A DNA stretch of 64,000 bases from Bombyx mori (Eukaryota > Arthropoda > Insecta > Lepidoptera > Bombycidae): positions 7,750,001 through 7,814,000 of the forward strand of contig NC_085107.1 in the NCBI RefSeq assembly GCF_030269925.1. The letters are read 5' to 3'. The position numbers and the translations under genes are program-made. Below the pieces are notes generated by a model that saw only the letters and a list, made by a program, of their open reading frames with translations, had not been told where the DNA came from and made no database searches. Shown piece after piece: positions 1 through 10,799 of the stretch. Numbering within the stretch: the stretch's first letter is position 1; every line of letters starts with the position of its first letter.

Positions 1-384
1 GGAGAGAGGAACCATATACTGCCTTATTTTGGGACAAACATAAATTTGGGCACTGCCCGTTTGTCGCTCTGCTTTTTGAATACATTTTTTCAAGAGCAAA
101 TCGACAAACTGCAGGCCTTTGTACAAATGAAAGTGAATTTAACGCATCCCGTCAGTTTTTGTTTTTGCGCATGACTATTTTGCCTGTTTTTTAATTGGCA
201 CGCATGGCTTGGTAGACGCACTCATCACGCGCATCGAATTTTAACCTGTTTCCGGATCCCTTTGACTTCGCAAAGCTAACGTTATAGGGGGATCGGAATA
301 TTGAGGTAGGCGGGCTCCCAGTATGAATTACCCGCAGTTAATTATAAATAGTATAATAAATAATAAAAAAGGTATATCGTAGGA
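1..384. other. AT-rich stretch, nothing identified
   Basis: I see no open frame, RNA gene or known repeat here. The sequence changes near 385 to a much more GC-rich composition. A short AT-rich run (330-375) marks the edge. Confidence 0.5.
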
Positions 385-1565
385 CTACACGAGCTCCCCC
401 GGTGAAGGTCAAGGGGCGACCTGAGGGGGTGAGGTCGCGCGGCGCGCTACCAGCACTCTAGCGCGCTGCCGTGGAGTGATTAGAGCGACCGGTCGACGGT
501 GTATCGCGTCCCGACCCGGCAGGCTGGTTCTGGTCCAGCGGGGTATTCCGGGACACCAGCGGCACCGTCTGGGCGGCCCGACGGGCTGCCGTACCGAGAC
601 GGCCGACGTTTCAGAGCCTTCGATTCGCCTCGAAGGCTCCGTCGGCTGGGCGCCCCCCGGCGCGCACTCTGCGTGGCCGGGGCTCCGTCTGTGAGGGAAT
701 TTTACTGGACTTCCACCGGGCGCGTCCGTAGATGGCGGATGACACCCCTGGGAGCAGTCCCACTCCCAGGGGTGTCATCCGATCTTTTTCGTTGCAAGGA
801 TTCTTAGGTGTTAGGTAGGTAGGTTAAGTGTAGGTGTAGGTAGGCTTTGCAATGAAAGAGATAGGATGACGCGGACCAAAACCAGCAGGGGGGGTTGCGG
901 GCTCTCCACGCCCTTCACTCGCTGAAGGGTGTTCCTCCTGGAGACGCTCGGGCTTCCTCACTCTTCCCCTTTTTGTTTTCTTCGGGTCACGTTTGACCCG
1001 TTTCAGACGTAACCCATGGGAGATGGTGGGCCACTTTTGGCCTGTCTTTCGATGGAGAAGTGAGTCGGCGTTGCTTACGCATCTTCCGGCCGCTGGTCGC
1101 CGTGTCCCCGACTTCGGCTACAGGGGCACGCCCTCCAGAGGGGGGTACCGGTATACCGGCATGGCTTCGTCATTGTTGCTCGTTTGAGCGTCGGGCGGTG
1201 GTCTGCCGTGTTGCTCGTTACACTCGGCGGGCCGCCAGCCAACCCGTAATCCCCACCGCGTGGGGGATGGGGGCCGTTGCCGCGAGGCACGGAGTCGCGA
1301 GGACGTAAACCTCTTTAAAAAATGCCCCAATCCTAAGCTCTGGTACCCGGCGATGGCATGAATGGCTGGAGGGAGTCCAGTCCCGAGGATACCAACCAGA
1401 CCCCAGGGGACCGACCTCGGGCTAATAAAAAAGGAACAAATGATAATGGCACTTGTTAAGAAATTATTACCCCAGGGTACCTCCCGCTCCGCGGGGGGAG
1501 GATCCCTCCGTATGGTCGAGCAATCGGCCGCACGCTGCCCCACCGTTTCTTGGCTGTCAAAAGTA
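385..1565. repeat. GC-rich hairpin-studded island, probable LINE UTR, unclassified
   Basis: This kilobase is far richer in G and C than its flanks and has no long credible reading frame; the short frames in it look like chance. It contains at least four strong stem-loops (614-639, 736-781, 911-929, 983-1000) and a run of TTAGG-like words near 807-850. Composition and structure resemble untranslated regions of insect non-LTR retrotransposons, especially R1-clade elements, but I recognise no coding sequence to prove it. The 3' edge near 1560 is abrupt. A structured non-coding RNA gene is an alternative. Confidence 0.4.
736..781. other. Perfect 19-bp stem-loop
   Basis: Bases 736-754 are the exact reverse complement of 763-781, with an 8-base loop (cagtccca). 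It is the strongest of several hairpins in the GC-rich island. In a non-LTR element it could be an RNA structure in a UTR; it could equally act as a terminator-like or processing hairpin. Confidence 0.7.
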
Positions 1566-2384
1566 TAATATGTTTTATAGAAACTCGTTTTGGAAATTAT
1601 TTGAAAACCCGTAATTTTTGCAGTGAAAATACCTTAAAGCCGTTGCGATTTGAAATAGGTGAAACGGATCGGAACGAAAGATGAAACGGAAACGAAACCC
1701 GAATAGCGATACTAAAAAGAGACAAACATAGATCTATAGGATTTAAACTGCGAAAGAATGAGATAGAATATTGATATGATATTGTTATACTTCACTTCTA
1801 GATAGCGTGAAAGGCATGCGTGTTTTTTGTGTGTCGAAACGTATGTACACAAACGATACCTCTAATAACTAAAAACTGGCAATGTGATTTAAGCGACTCT
1901 CAAAATGAAAGAGACGGAGATAGTTTGAAAAATGCTTTCCTTGTTCTTTGAGCTTTCCACTTAATTTAAGATGTTACTCCAGTAAAGGGTGAAACCAGAC
2001 GTGGTCATTCATTGTGTTTTTTAAAAGTATTTTAGCATTTTATTTTCGTTAACTAAAAGTTTCCTATACAAAACACGCACCAGAAAATCGTTCGACCTTT
2101 TCTAATGTCACGTACTCGCAGTGCGAGAGGGAGAAGCGCAATGAGTTGGAAAGAGAAAATCGATTCCCCGTTAATGGGACGCAACGCGGGTCACATTGTT
2201 CGCTGAAACGAGATTAAAATACAACACACGTTGGACCAATAATAGTGTAAAAAGACTTTTCACGATACTCTGCCTAGCAGAACAACATTACACAAAATAA
2301 TGGTTACGTAACAAACGAATAATAAATACAAGCGAAAACTATATACGCTAATCAAATATATACTATAAGTAGTATGTACATTAT
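1566..2384. other. Non-coding AT-rich stretch (intron side of the 2391-2508 exon)
   Basis: No repeat or gene is recognised. If the minus-strand exon at 2391-2508 is real, this stretch begins its first intron, starting at the GTAAGT donor at 2385-2390. Confidence 0.4.
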
Positions 2385-2390
2385 ACTTAC

Positions 2391-2508
2391 CAACGGCTAT
2401 TTTCTCGACGGGAAAGGTCTGCGCTGATAGGACGCCTGCTTGAAGCAACAACAAAACCGTTATCAGAGAAACGTGGCGGCTATACACCACCATTTCGGCC
2501 GACAGCAT
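2391..2508 (-). CDS. Putative first coding exon of a secreted or membrane host protein
   Basis: On the minus strand an ATG at 2508 opens a frame of 39 codons that reads as a signal peptide: a short polar start, a leucine/valine core (SLITVLLLLQAGVLSA, residues 14-29) and a likely cleavage near SAQ, then TFPVEKIAV. A second in-frame ATG lies at 2493. The exon ends at 2391 and is followed by a consensus splice donor GTAAGT (2385-2390), giving a phase-1 intron with a split glycine codon. No acceptor or second exon is identified. An ionotropic glutamate receptor-like start would fit the short mature sequence, but that is a guess. An initiator-like TCAGTC lies upstream, around 2648-2653. Function is unknown; chance coding is possible. 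Confidence 0.45.
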
Positions 2509-2639
2509 TGTGCGTACGTCCGAAAAGTTCGTCACGATTTTTTACATGCTAAATTAGGTTATTTACGGAGATTATAAAGGGTTTCTGTGAAGATTCTAAA
2601 CGTAATAGCGACGGAATGCTGCGCCCAAACCTGAGACTT

Positions 2640-2660
2640 AGACTCGACTGATGCCGAATG
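2640..2660 (-). promoter_or_regulatory. Initiator-like motif upstream of the 2508 exon
   Basis: The minus strand reads ATCAGTCGAG here, matching the insect initiator TCAKTY. It lies about 140 bases upstream of the candidate ATG at 2508. I see no good TATA box or DPE at the expected spacing, so this is a weak call. Confidence 0.2.
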
Positions 2661-2699
2661 AGCGTGGCATGGGGTGCGGCGTCCCTCCCGCCCCGCGTC

Positions 2700-3655
2700 A
2701 CCCCCTATTCACTTGTTCGCTTATCGCAATAACCACACACTTTATTTCGCGCTTAATCCCATATTTCGCTTAAGTCATCGAATTCGAAGACGGACACTGT
2801 TATGTCTACTTTAATTAATGAGAGCATTCACGTTGTTAGAAAACCAGGACCCATATGAATAAATGTTTGTTTAAAGAATGTCTTTCTTTATATTCGATGA
2901 ATTTTAGTATTTACATATTTTAATGATAATAATTATGTAATTAGTGATAAGCTAAGTCACATTTTAATTTTGGAACACAGCTTAGTCTTTAATAATAAAA
3001 TAAAAAAAAATAAAAAAAATTCAGAGAACTACTTTAAGTACGACATTATTTTAACCGACTTTAAATAAAACATATAATTTTATTTCATACTACTAGATGA
3101 TTATTTACTTTTTAATAAACATATTTTTGGGTTTTATAGGTTGGTTCTAAAAAAATACGTAATAAATTTAATTAAATTCCTCACTAATGAAGCTTCAAAA
3201 TACGAAAGTGCTCGAATTTCATTTAATGCGAATCCTTTACAAGAAACACGTAATCACGCTTCTATTATTGAAAAAGATTTCCTTAAACATACAACGGTCC
3301 AAAACGTAACGAGATTAGTCGTACACAAAAGCTGATTCCTTCATCCATATACAACATACAAAGAGATATTTTATCAACTTCTTATTAGATTGTGTTTCAT
3401 AAATACTTATTAATCAGAATCAGTGCCATTATTTATGTTCATAATTTTATTTAATTGAAACCACAAGACACGGCTGATTTTATAGCATAGTATCAGAATT
3501 GAATGGTTGAGAATCACAATCTTGATTGTTTCTATCGGGAAACAATTATGCAGTCATTACCATATAGTTGGATCTTCAATCTCTGCTCACAAGAAGAACA
3601 GCATTCTAACAACTGGCGAAGCTTTCAACCCATCTTCCATCTTTAATAGTACATC
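2700..3655. other. AT-rich intergenic DNA
   Basis: Nothing supported. The frame at 3141-3335 lacks domains and looks like chance. Confidence 0.5.
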
Positions 3656-3659
3656 ATTT

Positions 3660-3905
3660 ACTGGTGGTAGGAGCTCTTGGGAGTCCGCGCGGATGGGTAC
3701 CACCACCCTGCCTATTTCCGCCGTGAAGCAGTAATGTGTTTCGGTTTGAAGGGTGGGGCAGACGTTGTAACTATACTTGAGACCTAAGAACTTATATCTC
3801 AAGATAGGTGGCGTATTTACGTTGTGGATGTCTATGGGCTCCAGTAACCACCTAACACCAGGTGGGCTGTGAGCTCGTTCACCTATCTATGCAATAAAAA
3901 AAAAC
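3660..3905 (+). repeat. Bm1 SINE, 3' part
   Basis: The sequence starts with the ACTGGTGGTAGG block and runs through the GTGAAGCAGTAATG and GGGCTCCAGTAACC segments to a GCAATAAAAAAAA tail. This is the 3' two-thirds of Bm1, the abundant Bombyx SINE. The tRNA-related head is absent, so it is 5'-truncated. Confidence 0.88.
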
Positions 3906-4965
3906 ATCATAAATAAATAACAGTAGAAAATTCAAACAACGGGACGTGTGGAACATTCTTTATTTACTTCGACAGCCCTGAACGCTTTATCAAACGATTT
4001 ATGAATACGTGGAGACTGGAGGATAGCACTTTGCAGATCAAATAAGCTGGCCACCAAGGAGGGCTACCTAACGAAATTGCTCGCTCGGAACTCTAAAGAA
4101 AATAAATTCACAATATTGCCTTATATGTTTTCCAAAACAGTATAGTTCACATCATGAAATAATATCAGTCAAATCGTAGAGACAGAAAATATATTAGTCC
4201 GTTTTTTTTTGTATCTCTTTAAGCCACTATCTTAATAGACATACCAAATAACAAACTTTTCAAATGAAGGAATTATTTAAGAAAAAGTAATAATACGTTC
4301 CAAGCCTCGAGAGTTTTACTCTCACGTAATAGAACTTAATTGAGTTGACACTAATAACTAACGACTTAACTGACTTAACTGAGTCTTAATAAAACCCTTA
4401 TCGATGGTAAAAAACTATTTTAGTTAATACTTCTTTGAATCTTACCGTGTGTACCGAATATTTACCCTGGTGTTATTGATGACGATTTATCGAAGCTTTA
4501 AGAAGACTGTCAAAGAGAGTCATCGATAATCATTAGATAGAGCTAAAGCACGCAATAATAGTCCGATAAATTTAAGATGGCCAGAATTCAATAATAAAAT
4601 TTTAAGCGTTTCAATAAAAAATAATATAGTCGACTTTGGTCAGCAGTTGGATGTTGTGATTGATTTTCAGTATTTCGACTTAGTAATATTTTCCTTTTGA
4701 AATACTTTTCATTGATAAATGCAGCCATGGGTGCAAGATATTGGAAAGTTAACAAGAAATAATTGATCGGTAATGGGAGAGGATTGGGGACGATTCGAAA
4801 GATTTGATTGTAGAAAAAAATATAAACCTTTATAAGGTTCATGTGTAGCTGCATGAAAGTCAGGTCATAAATTCTGTCACATGTTTAATGTAAAATAATT
4901 GAAACAAGTTTATTCATTATGTAACCATTCATATACCAAAATGAACTTAACAAAACATAGACTCT
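3906..4965. other. AT-rich intergenic DNA
   Basis: No gene or repeat recognised; the short minus-strand frame at 4588-4854 has no recognisable domain. Confidence 0.5.
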
Positions 4966-4979
4966 TATGACACTAAAGT

Positions 4980-6312
4980 TTATTCAAAATGACCTCCGTG
5001 ATTTTGAATACAGGCCTTCAATCTGCGCGGCCAGTCGTCTATCGCAGCACGAACGAGGTCCATGTCAATATCGGCGGCTGCCTTAATCAAGGATGTCTTG
5101 AGTGACTCCAAATTGGGATGAGGGCTTTGAGCACGCCTTTTCCTCCAAGTGTTGCCATATCTTGTAATCTAACGGATTCAAATCCGGACTGGAGGAGGGC
5201 CAGTCTTCGTGCCGGATGAAGTCGATTTCACGCGCCGCCAGCCAGTCTTGTGTGCTCTTCGCTCTATGAGCTGGCGCCGAATCTTGTTGGAATACCCAGT
5301 GCCTGTTATTGAACATGGTATGAGAAACAGGTTCCACAAGGTTCGTCAGGACTGTATTTTGATACACAACTGCATTCGTTTTTACACCTTTCTCACAAAA
5401 ATGTACCTCTGTTAAGCCCCAATAAGAAACTCCCAACCATACCATGAGCGAGGATGGAAAATAACCTCGTTGGACACGCGGAATACGGTTGCTCGCTTCT
5501 TCACTACTGTGTGCGTACACCTTATCATTTTGTTTGTTGTAGCTCTCTTCTACGGTAAAAATTTTTTCATCCGAAAAAAGAATTTCCCGATATTTTTTCC
5601 CGCGTACCGCTTCAACAAAGCGTGGCATCTCTTCAGTCTCAGGTCCATTAGACGAGCATTCAAACGATGTCCTGTTTTTCTTCGATATGCCCGAAACCCT
5701 AAGTCTTCATTTAACACCCTTTTAACATTTAACACCCTTTACGGCCGTCTGGTGTAGTGGTAAGTGACATGGTCACTACATAAGGGGGTCGGGGGTTCGA
5801 ATCCCGCCAAGGGAAGATATTTGTATGATAAATATAAATGTCTTTTCCAGGGTTATGGATGTATATTAAATATATGTATGTGTGTAATAAAAATCTTACA
5901 TTTATTTCCGTTGTCTGGTACCTGTAACACAAGTTGTTTACGAACTTATCACGGGACCAGTTAACGTGGCGTGATTGTTAGTAAATATTTATTTATTTAT
6001 TTATTTATTTTCACCGTGGTTCTGCTCAACCCCATCTGAAGGGCCAAAAGTTTCTGCTTACGTTTGGGATTTCTTTGAATTCGCGCCTTCACAGCTTTTA
6101 TCACTGCTGGAGTCCTAACAGACCGAGGGCGACCTCGGTCTTCTTGACCTGTCATCTACACTAGAGTCTTCATTGTATCGTTTGATGGTACGATAAATGA
6201 ATCTTTTGGTTATATTCAAATTTTTCAGTATGTTAAAATTTTGAATTGGCGCGTAACCGCAACGATGCAACGCAATAACTGCAACACGGTCTTCTTTAAG
6301 CGTCCACTCCAT
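4980..6312 (-). pseudogene. Mariner-type transposase, DD37D, disrupted
   Basis: The N-terminal part (6312-6007) gives a helix-turn-helix start (MEWTLKEDRVAVIALH, then a second basic region RRPRS). After the SINE the catalytic part continues (5735-4980): LFSDEKIFTVE with the first aspartate, FQQDSAPAHRA with the second, and SPDLNPLDYKIW with the third. There are 37 residues between the second and third aspartates, so this is a DD37D transposase of the maT/Bmmar1-like group. Such enzymes cut and paste DNA between inverted repeats at TA sites. The SINE insertion and a frame change around 5600-5640 destroy it. A 19-bp direct duplication adjoins the SINE near 5705-5740. Confidence 0.82.
5743..6010 (+). 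repeat. tRNA-derived SINE (copy 1), inside mariner
   Basis: The head reads like a tRNA with an A box (TGGTGTAGTGGTAA near 5750) and a B box GGTTCGAATCC (5794-5804). It is followed by about 150 bases of family-specific body and an (ATTT)n tail. A second copy lies at 7624-7891 in the opposite orientation. The pol III boxes imply an internal promoter. It interrupts the transposase reading frame of the surrounding mariner. Confidence 0.82.
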
Positions 6313-6400
6313 ATTTAAAAATGAGTAAAATTCTAAAAGTATACATTTTTATTTTCATGAACAATTCGAAATTCGAATTCAATAAACTTTTTTGTGGCCA

Positions 6401-7069
6401 GCATTCTAAAAGAAAAGTTTTTACTGTGTGACAATACTTATGACCTGACTAGGTATATAGTTAGTTATGCTGCACGGCTTGCGGTGGCGATCGTTTTGTT
6501 TGAGGTAACTACAGAGCAACGAGGGACAGGGGTCATATGTGCACTATGTTATGAATATGCAAATCTAGCATTTTTTACATATTTTCAAAAAACGGTAACA
6601 AAGTGGAAAAGTCGTCGGAACATGGGCCAATTTTATCGAACTTTCGATAAGCTTAAGAAAGTAAAAAGCTTACGAAAAAGTAAATAACGGGCTTATAAAG
6701 CTCCGATAACTCATTATGAATAAGGCCATCCGAATTATTTTTGTAAAAAAGCTCTCATACTATCAAATTATATGTAAGTATATGGAATAATGAAAAAGGA
6801 AACAAGATTCAAGTTCTTGAAATGATATTAGTAATAATAAATTTCCCTCTCTACAAAAGTTAACAATGAAATTACTTTTCGATGTAATTAAATATTTACT
6901 CGTGCGTTCTACTTTCATGAGTCTGAAATATAATAAGTATTTCATGGAGAGGCTGTCATGGACACCTGAATAAAGTATTAGTAAAAAAATTCGGCTGTTT
7001 TCCTTCGTAGCTAGGCGATACTCTACAAAATTGTCAAACGGTCAGGACTTATGCAAATGTAATATTTTT
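6401..7069. other. AT-rich intergenic DNA
   Basis: No domain recognised in the 97-codon frame at 6394-6687 or elsewhere; nothing else supported. Confidence 0.45.
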
Positions 7070-7290
7070 TCACATGGACCACACCCGTATTAACGCCCTT
7101 TGAGTCTTACAATCTCATTTTTGCAGGAGAGTCGCCGGATCGCCATGGTATGTGAGCATTGTAGATCTTCATGTTGGCCTAGATTTAGGACTGATCAGTA
7201 AGTAACTCAAGACAGCGTCAGAACGCTTCTTCGATAAAGCAGCGGGACACGATGATCCTCTCATCATAGCCGCCGGTGGATCTACTCAGT
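7070..7290 (+). pseudogene. Ancient jockey-clade RT C-terminal relic
   Basis: Translation gives HTRINAL*VLQSHFCRRVAGSP, then PWYVSIVDLHVGLDLG, a stop, then LKTASERFFDKAAGHDDPL and IIAAGG. This lines up with the C-terminal region of the jockey ORF2 proteins elsewhere in the window (RFCRIAVGAPWF, NVDLHDDLELD, KAARHENPLIVAAG). It has two stop codons and is far more diverged than elements A-D, so it is an older relic of a related family. Confidence 0.72.
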
Positions 7291-7623
7291 GCTCTTAGGC
7301 ATTCCAGACACATATTACCTTTCTCATCGAGCTCGTCGAATGCATTCAGAATTCGATGGGCAATTTAATCCAGATACAATCCAATTCGTTTCTTGCCGGC
7401 TTTTCTTAGTGTAGTAGATGTACTCGTGATATATTTGAGCTGTTAGAATTCCTTCGGAGGTGATTATGCAGTAGTTAACAAACCTCACCCCTGCTGACTG
7501 ACCCCAGATCATCTTTCCGTCCTGGTAAAGCTAGGCTAGTAGAATTCAGCAGTTTTGAGTAGTTGTTATGCGACCTCGGATGCTGTATGGGATAGCCATT
7601 ATACAATTCAGCCATGGATGTCT
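7291..7623. other. Unclassified, possibly LINE-derived
   Basis: Follows the jockey relic without a clear boundary. No domain or motif is recognised on either strand. Confidence 0.3.
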
Positions 7624-7891
7624 TAAATAAATAATAAATAAATAAATATTTACTAACAATCACGCCACGTTAACTGGTCCCGTGATAAGTTCGTAAAGAA
7701 CTTGTGTTACAGATACCAGATAACGGATATAAATGTAAGATTTTTATTATAAACATACATATATTTAATATACATCCATTACCCTGGAAAAGACATTTAT
7801 ATTTATCATACAAATATCTTCCCTTGGCGGGATTCGAACCCGCGACCCCCTAGTGTAGTGACCATGTCACTTACCACTACACCAGACAGCC
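7624..7891 (-). repeat. tRNA-derived SINE (copy 2)
   Basis: Reverse-complement copy of the SINE at 5743-6010. The B box complement lies at 7830-7840, the tRNA-like head ends at 7891 and the (AAAT)n tail complement is at 7624-7655. The body matches copy 1 closely, including the internal TTAACTGGTCCCGTGATAAG segment. Confidence 0.82.
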
Positions 7892-8080
7892 GTTAGATGT
7901 GTGTCTTGTATTTGTACTCCATAGACCGCCAGTACGATCAGAACTTAGAAATTGTTTGATAACGCCGACCTTTACTTCATTCTTTTTCTTAAAAATTCAA
8001 ATCATTTTTATTGATATACAGGTGTAATAACATTTTGTATTAAATCAAAGTATTTGGAAAAGAGAAAGCCTTAAGTTTTT

Positions 8081-8320
8081 ACTGGTAGTGGGGCGTTTTT
8101 GAGCCCGCGGGGTGGGTAAAACCACTCTGCCTACTTCCACCGTCAAGCAATAATGCGTTTCGATTTGAAGAATGGGGCAGTCGTTATACTGTAAAAATTT
8201 AGACTTAGAACTCATGCCTTAACATGGGCGGTGGCAATCACGTTGTTGTTCTATGGGCTCCGGTAACCAGTTAATACCAGGTGGGCCACGAGTGCGGCCA
8301 CCCATCCAAGCGATAAAAAA
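8081..8320 (+). repeat. Bm1 SINE, 3' part
   Basis: Recognisable from ACTGGTAGTGGGG through the GGGCTCCGGTAACC and CCATCCAAGCGATAAAAAA tail. It is diverged and 5'-truncated. Confidence 0.8.
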
Positions 8321-8367
8321 GTATCGTAGTGATTCTTCCCAAAGGTGAAACTGGATTCCGAATCAAG

Positions 8368-8710
8368 TTTTTTTTTAATTGCTTATAATGGTGGATGAGC
8401 TCACGGCCTGGTATTAAGTGGTTACCGCAGCCCATAGACATTTACAACGTAAATGCCGCGACCCACCTTAAGATAAGAGTCCTAAGATCACAGTATAGTT
8501 ACAACGGCTGCCCAACCCTTCAAACCGAAACGCATTACTGCTTCACGTCAATTATATTTTGACGTTATTCCTTCACCATGGAAGTCAATCGTGAACATTT
8601 GTTAAGTACGTATTTCATTAGAAAAATTGATACCCGCCGGCAGAATTCAAACACCGGTACATCGCTAAATATGAATGCACCGGACGTCATATCCTGTAGG
8701 CCACCACAAC
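8368..8710 (-). repeat. Bm1 SINE with tRNA-like head and internal deletion
   Basis: The tail complement is at 8368-8380 and the head ends near 8710 (GTTGTGGTGGCCTACAGG on the minus strand). Compared with the full-length copy at 21945-22391 it lacks roughly 100 bases around 8555-8565. It faces the Bm1 copy at 8081-8320. Confidence 0.8.
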
Positions 8711-8861
8711 CTCAAAAGTCATGACAGTAAGGTACCTTTTCATCTTATTTTCAGAGTTCGAATGGTAGATGGTGGTATTTGCATTCTATTTATTATCTAT
8801 GCGCTTCAGTTACCAATGTTTAATTTTTTTTCAAGTATACACACGGCCAGATTCTTTTTTA

Positions 8862-8990
8862 TTTTGTTTTTTATTGCCCGTGTACGCAGACGAGCATACG
8901 GCCCATCTGATGGTGAGTGGTTACCATCACCTGTGGACTTCAGAAATGCGAGGGGAACAGTCAAGCCGCTGCCTACCGTTAAAGATAGAG
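8862..8990 (-). repeat. LINE/SINE 3' tail, CR1-like moth family
   Basis: The minus strand reads GGTAACCACTCACCATCAG, then GGCCGTATGCTCGTCTGC, and ends in an AATAAAA-type tail at the left edge. The plus-strand copy at 26737-26908 is the same 3' end. This tail is typical of a lepidopteran CR1-like LINE and SINEs that share its tail; I assign the class from memory of the family, not from a protein. Confidence 0.6.
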
Positions 8991-10079
8991 ATCATAGAGA
9001 AACTCGTTAATATTATTTTTACCATGCCACTGCTTAATATAAAACTGTCGATAAACACTTATAGAATGGCGTTGTAGTATTTTCTTAGATTTTCACAGGT
9101 TGTTTACTTTAAAAACCAAAAAAAATTATGAATCATATATGCCTGAAACTTTAGTGATCATATCAAAGACACTCGATGCGTAGAACCAAATGTTTATCGA
9201 GCTATGCTATACAAAAACGTTCAGAAAAATACATTAAGGGAGCGACTAGGAAGTTTAATATCCTTAAGCAGTTGACGACCCGTCCCTTCAAACCTTGAAA
9301 GCTCAAAGGGGAAATAAAAAGATATTTCCATTGCAAATTTGAACAAGTTTGATTTTGATCGCTACTCCGGGAGTAGGCTGATGAAACAAGGTCGGTTTCA
9401 CGAATAATCCGGGCTACTTTAAAATATTGTTAAATCGGTACGTTTCAGTCAGATATTTTATAAAGCAGCCAACGGGTCACAGAAAGTTCATTGTAAAGGT
9501 TTATGTGATAAAAGAGAATTTTTCGTAAAATGTTTCATCTGGTAGAACAATTCCAGCTTGCTGTATTGGTATTGTGCCGCAAGAATTTGTATTAAATGGC
9601 TTGCTTCGACAGGATTACAGGCTATTAGGATCTGTGGCCGCTTCTGTTAATACGTTCAGTATTGCACAGCAAATGGAATGTTCTTCATTCAAATTGTCCT
9701 GTCGAACAAGACGAATGCAGCAAGAGAGCGCAGTGTTTCATGGGGAAGCAACAATAATGTGGTTTTTTATTTTTAAGATGATATTTTTGGCGAAAATGGG
9801 AGATTACGGTTTTAGTAACGTTTTCGATTCTTATGGGCTAAGCAGTTTGGTACCTAATTACAAAAATGTATAACCGAATCGGAACAAGTAACAATTTTTT
9901 TAATCAAAACCTTATACAACATAATGTGGTCTAAAATGTTTTTTTTTTTTGAAGCAACAATACTGTGGAATGATAATCAAAGACTTGTAAAATAGAATTT
10001 ATTTATTTTCCTTATTATTGGTGGTTGGGCTGTATATAATAAACATATTTACAGTTAGATCTTAACGTTTTGTCTATAT
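8991..10079. other. AT-rich intergenic DNA
   Basis: No gene or repeat supported. The 99-codon frame at 9574-9873 has no recognisable domain. Confidence 0.45.
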
Positions 10080-10330
10080 TCCGCTTTGAAGAACGGGACA
10101 GTGGCTAACACAATACTTTTGAGACTTCAACATTATTCTCAGTGTGAACTGTAAGAACATCTAGTGCAACAAATAGTTCAATAGAGTACACGAACTTGCG
10201 TACCTACTTACTTATTGGAGGTAGGTCATGTGGTGAGTTACCTGAGAAAATACCTATAGCATTCTACGGTATTAACAGAGTACCAAGTTTCCCATGAGCT
10301 TGTCTGCCTATTCATGCAAATAAATAAAGA
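10080..10330 (+). repeat. Possible degraded Bm1 SINE
   Basis: Fragments such as CGCTTTGAAGAACGGGACAG, then ACTTTTGAGACTTC and CATGAGCTTGTCTGCC, follow the Bm1 order but are strongly diverged. This is a weak call. Confidence 0.35.
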
Positions 10331-10799
10331 AACAGTGGGCTGTGTTCAATGAACACACATTCCATTTCGTATACTTTGTCATGAATTGCATATAAAATAT
10401 GTATCTAGAATGAATTCCAACAAAAATCTTCTCAAAAATATTTGTTGTTTTTTTTTTATTTTTACGCAATGGCCGCGTTGCGTCTATGTCATTCTGGGCT
10501 ATACCAACAGTAAAAACGAAACAAACAGGCAGTCGTTAGCCAGGCGGATCAATAGTTACTGTCCATGGAAATGTTTTTCCAGCTGATGTCTCTTTTTGTT
10601 TTAGATTTGACAATAACGCTTTGTTTTAGCTTTCAGTCGACATCACACAGTCACAGAAATATTGTTACTCTAGGACCTTTGTCGCTCTAACATTGGAGTG
10701 AATAATAAAACGAAAATATTTAAGCAACAATAAAATCGTAATAAATTTTTATATAAAAACAAAAATTAAAATGTATTAATGTTAACTAATGCTCTACTT
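10331..10799. other. AT-rich intergenic DNA
   Basis: Nothing recognised. Confidence 0.4.

Larger units (their letters stand above)
4966..6400 (-). mobile_element. Tc1/mariner element, DD37D (maT-like), broken
   Basis: Transposase remnants run on the minus strand from an ATG at 6312 to a stop at 4980-4982. Outside them are imperfect inverted ends sharing the AAGTTTATT core (left near 4976-4985, right near 6380-6390). The element is split by a tRNA-derived SINE at 5743-6010 and has at least one further frame change. It is an inactive copy. The exact ends and the TA target duplication are not clear to me. Confidence 0.8.

Noticed and set aside
5743..5815. tRNA gene at the SINE head
   Set aside because: A and B boxes are present but the cloverleaf does not pair properly, and the same body and tail follow in a second copy, so it is a SINE head.
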